Below are positions 54,112 through 61,664 of a stretch of 64,000 bases of DNA, in pieces. Positions within the stretch are counted from its first letter, which is position 1; each line of letters begins with the position of its first letter. A program made the position numbers and the translations under genes. Source of the DNA: Aequorivita vitellina (GTDB lineage Bacteria > Bacteroidota > Bacteroidia > Flavobacteriales > Flavobacteriaceae); assembly GCF_022008365.1 (NCBI RefSeq), contig NZ_JAIRBA010000010.1, forward strand, positions 1 to 64,000. Reading direction: 5' to 3'. A model generated the notes under the pieces. It had not been told where the DNA came from. It searched no databases and saw only the letters and a program-made list of their open reading frames with translations.

Positions 54112-54471
54112 TTACTGGCTCTCAATCCAACTTTTGGCATCTTCCTTTTGGTCTATATTGAAATACTTAATTTCGGCGTTGGTAAAAGGCTTCATAAATT
54201 GGGTTATCCATTCTTGCCATTTTTTATCTCCTACCATTGCTATTTTTTCATAGTCTCTGGCGTGGGCCGTATCCATTTTGAGGTCTTCCCATAAACTAGG
54301 CAAGTCCCAACCCGTAAAATTGTCCATCTCAAAATACCAACGAACCTTCATCCCCTTGTCCAGTATAGCGTGGATAAGTGGATGGATTTTTTCGATGTCT
54401 TCTTTTCTCAATTTGCCCGAAGCTTTTGTTGCAACAATATTTTTTTCCTTTAACTCAATTATCTGTAACAT
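54112..54471 (-). CDS. STAS/SEC14-domain (SpoIIAA-like) protein, paralogue 1
   Basis: 119 residues. The fold signs are a strand-helix order with LREDIEKIHPLIHAILDKGMK-type helix, then VRWYFEMDNFTGWDLPSLWED and YEKIAMVGDKKWQEWITQF, as in SpoIIAA-like proteins of Pfam STAS/SEC14. It shares the WY.EM.NF.GW and FTNAEIKYF motifs with the product of 59103-59456. No ligand can be deduced. It lies 23 bp after a 58-codon gene and near Fur and APC-permease genes. Confidence 0.85.
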   Translation of the reverse strand: MLQIIELKEKNIVATKASGKLRKEDIEKIHPLIHAILDKGMKVRWYFEMDNFTGWDLPSLWEDLKMDTAHARDYEKIAMVGDKKWQEWITQFMKPFTNAEIKYFNIDQKEDAKSWIESQ

Positions 54472-54494
54472 TTTATATAGTTTTTAATTAATTA

Positions 54495-54671
54495 TTATCC
54501 TTCTAAATCGTAAAACCATTCTTCAGCCATTACAATTGCTTTTTTGATGGCCTTTTCTTTTGAAAAGTCTTCCTTTTCGATTAATTCTTTCGCAATTTCA
54601 ATTGCCTTTTTTCTTACCGATGGATTAAGGGTGTCAAGCTCTGCTCTAAATTCTTCAAATGTCCAGTCCAT
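54495..54671 (-). CDS. Small acidic protein (58 residues), unknown
   Basis: ATG at 54671 to TAA at 54495-54497 encodes a helical protein (MDWTFEEFRAELDTLNPSVR start; AIVMAEEWFYDLEG end) with many Glu/Lys. Similar short proteins occur in flavobacteria next to stress or STAS genes, but I know no function. It starts 10 bp after the APC-permease stop and ends 23 bp before the STAS start, so it is part of that operon. Confidence 0.6.
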   Translation of the reverse strand: MDWTFEEFRAELDTLNPSVRKKAIEIAKELIEKEDFSKEKAIKKAIVMAEEWFYDLEG

Positions 54672-54681
54672 AAAAAATATA

Positions 54682-55998
54682 TTAGTGGTTAAACAATTCC
54701 TTTTCCTTTTCGGGGTCTATATCTTTTTTTTCTCTTTTATCCAAAAAATAATCCAGCAAGATACCTACTACAATCGCTCCCACAAACGCGGCATAAACTT
54801 TCCAATCAAATTGTATGACCAAAGAGAGGCTTATGATTATCGCCAAAATTGGCAGTATCGGAACTTTCCCAACAGATAAAGGAACTTTAAAGGGCCTGTC
54901 TTTATCTGGTGCTCTGAAACGCAATACGATAAGGGCAATGTTCACGGCGACAAAGACGAGCAACGCACCCAATGACGACATTCCCGCTACGATTTTAATA
55001 TCGCCCAATAGCATAAAACCCGCAACTGCCGCCATAACCACAATGGTAGTAACCCACGGCACTTTATGTGCATTGGTTTTGGTCATAAATTTCGGAAGTT
55101 CGCCCACGCTTGCCATTCCAAACAGCAGCCTGCTGATAGAGATAATACCGCTAAAGGCCGCATTGGCAGTAGCAAAAAGTGCTGCGACCGCCAATGTCAC
55201 GGGCAACCAACTGTTGAGATTTGATGCCGCAAGTGAAAGTGGCGAATCTACTTTTGCCAGTTCTGACGGGTCGGCAATGTTAAGTACCGTAAAAGCTATG
55301 AGCAGATAGATAACGGTTGTAAAAACCATTGTCAGTAGAAAGGCACGAGGAATGGTCTTGCCAGGGTTTTTTACTTCAGAACCCAATGCAGCCATATGCT
55401 CAAAACCTGTATAGACAAAAAACAAGGTTGCGGTAGCCGCCAAAGTACCGGAAAAGGATTCAACTTTAAAAAATTCAGCCTTTGGCGGGCCAGTTTCTGC
55501 AAGCCCGACCACAATAAGAATGAACAATCCCAAAAGTTGTATGCTAACCATTATAATATTGGCAGTAGATGATTTCTTGATTCCCGTAATGCTTATCAAT
55601 GAAAGAATTATCAATACGCCATAACTTATCAATAGGGAAGGCACACTAAAAAAAGTGTTGAAATAACCTGAAAAGGCCAGCAATACAGCGGCTATCGTGG
55701 CAGAACTGTGAAAGGCAATTGTCCAGCCAGTGAGAAAGGAAGGAATGTCAATTTTCGGAAACGCTTTGCGTACAAAAATGAATTCGGCACCTGCATTGGG
55801 ATAGGTAGAGGATAACTCTGCATAAGACAATGCCGAAACGCTGGCAGCAATTGCAGCGAAAACAAAACTCAACCAAAGGTCGGTACCTGCTTGTCCAGCT
55901 GCTGCGCCTATGACAGTATATATTCCTGCACCCACGATAGTGCCTACTCCATAAAAGGTAAGGCGAATTGTTCCCAATGATTTTTTTAATTCTGCCAT
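54682..55998 (-). CDS. APC-family amino-acid permease
   Basis: 438 residues with about 12 transmembrane helices. It opens with LGTIRLTFYGVGTIVGAGIYTVIGAAAG (the APC GxG unwound region) and has LSYAELSSTYPNAGAEFIF and PRAFLLTMVFTTVIYLLIAFT. It ends in a charged cytoplasmic tail. Substrate unknown; such permeases in metal loci could import an amino acid used in stress defence, which is speculation. It is transcribed with the small acidic and STAS genes downstream. Confidence 0.9.
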   Translation of the reverse strand: MAELKKSLGTIRLTFYGVGTIVGAGIYTVIGAAAGQAGTDLWLSFVFAAIAASVSALSYAELSSTYPNAGAEFIFVRKAFPKIDIPSFLTGWTIAFHSSATIAAVLLAFSGYFNTFFSVPSLLISYGVLIILSLISITGIKKSSTANIIMVSIQLLGLFILIVVGLAETGPPKAEFFKVESFSGTLAATATLFFVYTGFEHMAALGSEVKNPGKTIPRAFLLTMVFTTVIYLLIAFTVLNIADPSELAKVDSPLSLAASNLNSWLPVTLAVAALFATANAAFSGIISISRLLFGMASVGELPKFMTKTNAHKVPWVTTIVVMAAVAGFMLLGDIKIVAGMSSLGALLVFVAVNIALIVLRFRAPDKDRPFKVPLSVGKVPILPILAIIISLSLVIQFDWKVYAAFVGAIVVGILLDYFLDKREKKDIDPEKEKELFNH

Positions 55999-56079
55999 AA
56001 TATTTTTTAAGTTAGAGAAGGTGGAAGAAACCTGAACCTGACCATTGGACCCAAGGGTTCAGAATTCTGAAACTTCCAT

Positions 56080-56517
56080 CTAATATTTTTGCCTGCATTT
56101 TTCACATATTCCCTTTAATATCAGGTTCACATTTCTCACTTCATAATCGTCTGGCAAGCTTTCTTTCGATATCTTATTCGGTAAACAGATTGTTCTTCTG
56201 CAATCGGTACAATGAAAATGCAGATGTAAATCTATACCGTATTTATCTTTGGCGTTTTCATCAGAAATAGCATATTTTGCCACTCCGACCCCATCATTAA
56301 TCTGATGAATCAGCCCTTTATCCTCGAAAATCTTGAGATTTCGATAAAATGTCGTTCTGTTTGCTGTTTTATTGGTTTCGCTCTTTTGAACAAAAGCCTT
56401 TTTCAAATCGGAAAAGGACACGGCACTTTGCTTCCTTTTCAGGAACTTGTATATCTTCAACCTCATTTGAGTAGGTCGAATACCGTGATTTAATAGTATC
56501 TTTTCCGTTTTAGTCAT
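56080..56517 (-). CDS. Fur-family metalloregulator, paralogue 1
   Basis: 145 residues. N-terminal winged helix (LLNHGIRPTQMRLKIYKFLKR; NRTTFYRNLKIFEDKGLIHQI) and C-terminal metal-binding domain with HLHFHCTDCRRTIC (a His/Cys set plus CxxC) and a final CEKC. The residues correspond to Fur/Zur sensory sites. It shares most of its layout with the product of 59501-59923. It lies 81 bp before the APC-permease gene and after the P1B-4 ATPase gene (50 bp), so it may control this cluster. Confidence 0.9.
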   Translation of the reverse strand: MTKTEKILLNHGIRPTQMRLKIYKFLKRKQSAVSFSDLKKAFVQKSETNKTANRTTFYRNLKIFEDKGLIHQINDGVGVAKYAISDENAKDKYGIDLHLHFHCTDCRRTICLPNKISKESLPDDYEVRNVNLILKGICEKCRQKY

Positions 56518-56567
56518 TGCAATATTAATTCAAAAGCAAACCCTTTTTTCAAAACATATATTTGATG

Positions 56568-59096
56568 CTATTTCTTATAAGCCAAAAGCCTTAACGCATT
56601 AAAAACCACAAGTAATGTTGAGCCTTCGTGGATGACCACTGCAATACCGATATTGGCCCAACCCATAATGGTCGATGGGATAAGCAATGCCACAATACCG
56701 AGGCTTACCCAAAGGTTTTGCTTGATAATTGCCTTTGCCTTCCTGCTCAAGCCTATGGCAAAGGGCAGGGTTTCCAATTTATCGGCCATTAGGGCAATGT
56801 CTGCAGTTTCCAAGGCCACATCACTGCCCGCTGCACCCATTGCGATACCTACTGTGCTGTTTGCCATTGCAGGGGCATCGTTCACACCGTCGCCTACCAT
56901 TGCGACTTTGGATTCCTGTTCTTTTAATTTTTTAATGGCATCTACCTTTTCCTCTGGCAACAGGCTTCCCCAGGCATCGGTCAACCCAATTTCTTTAGCA
57001 ACGGCATCGGCAACCTTTTGATTATCCCCGGTTAGCATTATCATCCGCTTGATACCGATTTCCTTTAATTTTTTCAGTGTTTCCTTGGCCGCTTCCCGTG
57101 GGGTGTCCATCAGGGCGATGATACCTATATATTCTTTGTTCCTTCTTATGAGCATCGTAGTATTTCCACCACCTTCAAGTTCTTTTACTTTATTCGATAT
57201 ATCTTCGGATGGTTTTGCTTCATCGAGGTCTTCGTACAAGTCAAGGTTTCCAATATAGATTTTATCCTTGCCCAAAGAAGCTTTGATACCTTTTCCGAGA
57301 ACTGCTTCCAAATCTGACGCATCGATAATATCAGTACCTTTCAGACGCTCTTTCCCATCCCTTACGACGGCTTTGGCCAAAGGGTGGTCGCTCAAGTTTT
57401 CAACGGCAACGGCTATCTTTAACAGTTCATTTTCTTCAATATCCCCCAATGGTACTACTTCGGTAAGTTTGGGCTTGCCTTCGGTAAGCGTGCCTGTTTT
57501 ATCAAAAGCCAAAGCGGTTATGACCCCTAAATCCTCAAGTGGTCGCCCACCTTTGATGAGCACGCCGCCACGTGCTGCCCTTGCCACACCGCTCAATACG
57601 GCACTTGGTGTTGAAATGGCCAGTGCACAGGGACTTGCAGCTACCAATACCGCCATTGCACGATAAAAGCTGGCACTAAACGGTTCGTCAATGACCAGAA
57701 AGGCAAAGAGTAGGATACCAACCAGTATCAGTACGGATGGCACAAAGTATTTTTCGAACTTATCGGTCAGCAGTTGCGTGGGGGACTTCTGGGTCTGTGC
57801 CTCGTTGACCAATTTGACCAGTCGGGACAGGGTAGAGTCTTTGGCTTCTTTGATTACCTTTATTTCCAGCGTGTTATTACCGTTGATAGTTCCGGCAAAT
57901 ACCCGATTTTCATCCTTGATATCATCGTCTGCCGAATAGTCCCTGCCTGTATCTTCCACGGGAAGTTTATCCACGGGTACACTTTCCCCAGTAATAGGGG
58001 CCTGGTTTACACTGCTTTTTCCGTTGACCACGACGCCATCTGCGGATATTTTACTATTGGGCTTGACCACTATAATATCGCCAATACTCAATTGCTCAAT
58101 TCCAACTTCTTCGGTCTTGCCATCTTTTTTAAGCAATGCTGTTTTTGGTGCAAGGTCTGCAAGCGCAGCAATGCTTTTTCTTGCTTTGTTCATTGCGTAA
58201 TGTTCCAAGGCGTGCCCAAGGCTAAATAAAAACAACAACAGTGCACCTTCTGCCCATTCTCCCAGAATGGCGGCACCAATGGCAGCGACCAGCATTAAAA
58301 AATCAATTTCAAAACCACCCTTGGCCACAGTTTGAACCGCTTCCTTGGCCGTAAAGAAACCACCGAAAAAGTACGCGCCAATGTACAAAGTAAGACTGAC
58401 CCAATCCGGGATGGATTCCACATAAGAAAGCCCGAAACCTATCCCGAGAAGTGCCCCACAGATAATGGAAAAAATAAGCTCCGTATTTTTACCGAAAACC
58501 CCACCATGGGCGTGCTCTTCTCCTTCCTCGTGGGTCTCGCCCTCCTTGTGCTCGTGGCCCTCTGTGGAAGTTTGCTCTTTAGTATCTTCCTTCTTTGAAC
58601 GTTCCTGTTTTTTTTTGGATGCTTCGGTGTAATTATTTTCGTTTGAAGAACTCCGCTGAACCTGAAGGTCTTCCTTTTCAATCTGTTTACTTATTTCATC
58701 AAAATTTGTTTGCTTTTTATCAAACTCAAGGCGCACCATTCCAGAGGCCGAAACGGAAGCCTCCAAAACCCCATTGATTGCCAAAAGACTTTTCTCTATG
58801 GAACGTGCCTGTCTTGTATGTCTGATTCCTTTTACCTCAATGAGCAAATGCCCATATTTTTCGGTAATCTCGGCACCTGTCTGTTCTGCGAGAGATTGAA
58901 TGCGGTCTATGGAAATGATATCTGGGTCATAATGAAAACAGAGCTGTGGCGTGGTATCTTCCTTTGTATCGGTAACGTGTACTTTTTCGATACCCTCTTT
59001 GGCCTGTAGTTCTTGAATAAGCCTTTTAACACAAGTGTCTTTTTCGTTTGGAACTTGCGGTAGGATAACCGGGATTTTTAGTTGTAGTTTTTTCAT
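56568..59096 (-). CDS. P1B-4-type heavy-metal ATPase with His-rich N-terminal linker
   Basis: 842 residues. Two N-terminal HMA-like folds lack CxxC. A His/Glu-rich linker (about 165-195, GHEHKEGETHEEGEEHAHGG) comes before eight helices. The TM6 motif is ASPCALAIS (SPC, not CPC) and TM8 has IHEGSTLLVVFNA; SPC plus HEG(G/S)T mark P1B-4 pumps (Co2+, Zn2+, Fe2+ in studied cases). Catalytic motifs: ITGESVPVDK, DKTGTLTEGK, SDHPLA, GDGVNDAPAM. It starts 6 bp after the second STAS gene, so it is in one operon with STAS2, Fur2 and PII. Confidence 0.92.
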   Translation of the reverse strand: MKKLQLKIPVILPQVPNEKDTCVKRLIQELQAKEGIEKVHVTDTKEDTTPQLCFHYDPDIISIDRIQSLAEQTGAEITEKYGHLLIEVKGIRHTRQARSIEKSLLAINGVLEASVSASGMVRLEFDKKQTNFDEISKQIEKEDLQVQRSSSNENNYTEASKKKQERSKKEDTKEQTSTEGHEHKEGETHEEGEEHAHGGVFGKNTELIFSIICGALLGIGFGLSYVESIPDWVSLTLYIGAYFFGGFFTAKEAVQTVAKGGFEIDFLMLVAAIGAAILGEWAEGALLLFLFSLGHALEHYAMNKARKSIAALADLAPKTALLKKDGKTEEVGIEQLSIGDIIVVKPNSKISADGVVVNGKSSVNQAPITGESVPVDKLPVEDTGRDYSADDDIKDENRVFAGTINGNNTLEIKVIKEAKDSTLSRLVKLVNEAQTQKSPTQLLTDKFEKYFVPSVLILVGILLFAFLVIDEPFSASFYRAMAVLVAASPCALAISTPSAVLSGVARAARGGVLIKGGRPLEDLGVITALAFDKTGTLTEGKPKLTEVVPLGDIEENELLKIAVAVENLSDHPLAKAVVRDGKERLKGTDIIDASDLEAVLGKGIKASLGKDKIYIGNLDLYEDLDEAKPSEDISNKVKELEGGGNTTMLIRRNKEYIGIIALMDTPREAAKETLKKLKEIGIKRMIMLTGDNQKVADAVAKEIGLTDAWGSLLPEEKVDAIKKLKEQESKVAMVGDGVNDAPAMANSTVGIAMGAAGSDVALETADIALMADKLETLPFAIGLSRKAKAIIKQNLWVSLGIVALLIPSTIMGWANIGIAVVIHEGSTLLVVFNALRLLAYKK

Positions 59097-59102
59097 TTTT
59101 CA

Positions 59103-59456
59103 CTATTTTTTTTTAATCCATTCTTTGGCATCGTCTTTTTCTTCTGGCTTATAAAATTTTATATGAGCTTCTGAAAAAGGAAGCAATACCTCGGTAAATT
59201 GCTCCTGCCATTTAACGCTACCCACTAAAGCAACACGCTTTAAATGTGTTTCATTCGGAAGATTCAATTCAATGCCCTTCCAATAGGCACTTACCGTCCA
59301 GCCTTCAAAATTTTGCATTTCAATGTACCAGAACACTTCCTGATAGGCATTTATATGTTCTGTTAAGACCGGTATCAAGTTCTCATAATCCTTGGCATCC
59401 AGCTTGTTTTCAGCCACCATATATACCGTAGCTTCTTTTTTATAGATTGTTATCAT
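59103..59456 (-). CDS. STAS/SEC14-domain protein, paralogue 2
   Basis: 117 residues, paralogous to 54112-54471. It shares VFWYIEMQNFEGWTVSAYWKG with WYFEMDNFTGW, and the LVGSVKWQEQFTEVLLPFSEAHIKFY block with VGDKKWQEWITQFMKPFTNAEIKYF. It lies between the second Fur gene (44 bp upstream) and the P1B-4 ATPase gene (6 bp downstream), so it is translated with the pump. The role is unknown. Confidence 0.85.
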   Translation of the reverse strand: MITIYKKEATVYMVAENKLDAKDYENLIPVLTEHINAYQEVFWYIEMQNFEGWTVSAYWKGIELNLPNETHLKRVALVGSVKWQEQFTEVLLPFSEAHIKFYKPEEKDDAKEWIKKK

Positions 59457-59500
59457 TGCTCATTATTTATAAATGATGATTGAATTGAAAAACCAAACGT

Positions 59501-59923
59501 TTAATCCAGATTGTCGCTGCATTTTTCGCAAATACCCTTTACCACCAAGTTAATGTCCTCGGTAATGTAGCCATCAGGTAAGTTGATATGAGGGATTTTA
59601 TGCTCTGTTAAACAGACAGTTTCATTACAATTGTTGCAATGAAAGTGTAAATGAAGGTCGTTGCCAACCTCGCACTCACAATTTTCTTCGCAAAGGGCGT
59701 ATTTTATAACACCTGTCCCATCCTCAATTTGATGTACAATACCTTTTTCCTCAAACGCTTTCATAGTCCTAAATAGGGTGCTTCTTTCACTGACCTTAAA
59801 ATCCTTTTCCAAATCGCCAAGACTGATGGCCACCTCTAATTCTGCCAAACGTTTGTAGGTCATTAGGCGCATTGCCGTAGGTCGTATTCCTTTGCTTTCC
59901 AGAAGTTGGACTATTTTTTCCAT
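59501..59923 (-). CDS. Fur-family metalloregulator, paralogue 2
   Basis: 140 residues from ATG at 59923 (a GTG two codons earlier is possible). The wHTH is LLESKGIRPTAMRLMTYKRLA and RSTLFRTMKAFEEKGIVHQI. The metal domain has LCEENCECEVG, HLHFHCNNCNETVCL and a C-terminal CEKC. The extra cysteines (C.EN.C.C) before the HLHFH block are not in paralogue 1. It lies 9 bp after the PII-like gene start region, so it is in the same operon as the efflux pump genes it probably regulates. Confidence 0.9.
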   Translation of the reverse strand: MEKIVQLLESKGIRPTAMRLMTYKRLAELEVAISLGDLEKDFKVSERSTLFRTMKAFEEKGIVHQIEDGTGVIKYALCEENCECEVGNDLHLHFHCNNCNETVCLTEHKIPHINLPDGYITEDINLVVKGICEKCSDNLD

Positions 59924-59938
59924 TTGCACTAAAATGTT

Positions 59939-60277
59939 TTATAGGTCGTACCGTTTTAAGGAATCTCCCGTTTTAATCTGAAAGGCATTCTCTATATTGG
60001 CTATGTATATGATACCATCTCCTGGTTCTTCAGTTTTACCATTTTTTAAAATTGTTTCAATGGCTGCTTGGGCTTCCTCATTTTGGCAGACCAGTTCCAG
60101 CTTAACCACTGGACTGTCTGTAACGTGAAAATCCAGCGACGGTCTTGCACCTTTTGATTTGAATGCACCAGTGCCTTCAGCTTGTGAAAGGGTCATACTT
60201 TTGAACCCATTATCAGATAGTGCTTCAATGACTCTTTGGATTCGGTTCGGTTTTATAAATGCTTTTATTTCCTTCAT
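59939..60277 (-). CDS. PII-like protein linked to metal efflux (PII-NG type)
   Basis: 112 residues with the GlnB fold: MKEIKAFIKPNRIQRVIEAL at the start, a T-loop without the uridylylation Tyr (GTGAFKSKGARPSLDF), and GDGIIYIANIENAFQIKTG (the GDG motif of strand 4). PII paralogues beside CusABC/CzcABC pumps have been described as PII-NG and are not part of nitrogen control. It lies between the adaptor gene (116 bp) and the Fur gene (9 bp). A sensor or assembly role for the pump is likely but not shown. Confidence 0.82.
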   Translation of the reverse strand: MKEIKAFIKPNRIQRVIEALSDNGFKSMTLSQAEGTGAFKSKGARPSLDFHVTDSPVVKLELVCQNEEAQAAIETILKNGKTEEPGDGIIYIANIENAFQIKTGDSLKRYDL

Positions 60278-60393
60278 ATTATGAATTTTTTAAATTTTTA
60301 ATCGATTTTGAACCGAGCCTGTTTTCTAATTTTTAACAAACTAATTAAGACGATAAAACAAACTCGGAATCAAAACCTTTGGTTTTTCTTGAA

Positions 60394-61647
60394 TTAATGG
60401 TCGTGTTCCAGTTCGCCTTTAACCATTTCAGAAGACAGGTTATAAGCTCCTTTGATGACCACTTTGGCATCCGTTGAAACTTCGGCAGGAAGATTGACTT
60501 CAACAAAGCCCAAATCAGTTAGTCCAACCGTTACGGGTACCATTTTAAATTTCATTTTGTTCGCTTCCATTGCTTCATCTTCATCCAAAATAAAAATAAA
60601 GGATTGCTCGCCTTCTTTTATAATGGCAGCTTCCGGTACTGCAAAACCTTTTTTCTCGCCCTGCACTATGCGTCCTTCCACGTACATACCCGGCAACAGG
60701 TTTTTATCCTTGTTCTCAATATCTGCCAAAACTTCCAATGCTTTTGGGTCAGTATTGAAGGTTTTGCCAACAGACCTAACGGTTGCCTTAAGCAGTTCGT
60801 CCGGACGAGAAGCCGTTGAAAAATATATCTGTTGCCCTTTCTTGATTTGCTTTATGTCCTTCTCATATACTTTGAAGTTGACATAAATCTTTGAATTATC
60901 GCTTATTGAGAACATTTTGGATTGTTGTGCCACATAATCGCCCAGACTAATCATTACTTCATCCACATAGCCACTTATGGGCGTGATAATGGGAACTGCG
61001 GAATATATTTGGCCTTCAGCCACCTTGTCCGGGTTGATGCCCAACAGTCTCAATTGGGAACGCAAACCATTGACGCTGGATGTTGTGGAACGAAATTTTG
61101 ACTGCGCCATCTGAAATTCCTTGCCAGAAGAAACACCTTTATCATAAAGAGTCTGCTTACGCTCAAAATCCTGTTTCAAAAAGACCAGTTCATCATTTTT
61201 TTCCTGATAATCCTGTTGAATTGCAATGATATCTGGATGCTCAATATACGCAAGCACCTGTCCTTTGCTTACGTTATCTCCAGGTACAACTTTTATGGAA
61301 CTCACATTTCCACCAACAAACGGACTGATGTTCGCCTTGTCCTGTGGGTAAAGTTCCAGCGTACCCGTTACCTTAATGTTGTTCCCTAAATTCCGTTCCT
61401 CCAGAGGTTTCATTTCCAAACCGATGGTTTCAGCCTGTTGCTTTGTAAGTTCTACAACGCCTTCTTCCTCACTATGGCCTCCTTCTTCTTCGTCGTGACC
61501 TTCTTCGCCGTGTGCATCTTCGCCACCTGCTTCGGTTTTTGATACGCCTTCAGCTTCGTTATGCCCAAGTTCAGATTTTTGGCCATCGTTACAACTCATA
61601 AACATAAGTGTAAATAATACGGTACTTACTAATAGTATATTCTTCAT
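60394..61647 (-). CDS. RND efflux adaptor with His/Glu-rich N-terminus
   Basis: 417 residues. Lipobox FMSC (about residue 19), then a His/Glu-rich stretch (about 27-63, DAHGEEGHDEEEGGHSEEEG) likely to bind metal in the periplasm. Next come the lipoyl half (ISPFVGGNVSSIKVVPGDNV), a coiled-coil hairpin, a second lipoyl half (IITPISGYVDEVMISLGDYV), the beta barrel and a C-terminal domain ending GELEHDH. It starts 17 bp after the pump gene stop and is its partner. The metal-binding N-terminus distinguishes it from the adaptor at 21487. Confidence 0.92.
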   Translation of the reverse strand: MKNILLVSTVLFTLMFMSCNDGQKSELGHNEAEGVSKTEAGGEDAHGEEGHDEEEGGHSEEEGVVELTKQQAETIGLEMKPLEERNLGNNIKVTGTLELYPQDKANISPFVGGNVSSIKVVPGDNVSKGQVLAYIEHPDIIAIQQDYQEKNDELVFLKQDFERKQTLYDKGVSSGKEFQMAQSKFRSTTSSVNGLRSQLRLLGINPDKVAEGQIYSAVPIITPISGYVDEVMISLGDYVAQQSKMFSISDNSKIYVNFKVYEKDIKQIKKGQQIYFSTASRPDELLKATVRSVGKTFNTDPKALEVLADIENKDKNLLPGMYVEGRIVQGEKKGFAVPEAAIIKEGEQSFIFILDEDEAMEANKMKFKMVPVTVGLTDLGFVEVNLPAEVSTDAKVVIKGAYNLSSEMVKGELEHDH

Positions 61648-61664
61648 TTTTCTTCTTTATTATA

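Noticed and set aside
54815-55309. 164-codon plus-strand frame
   Set aside because: Antisense to the APC-permease gene; Ser/Thr/Ala-rich composition typical of a shadow frame.
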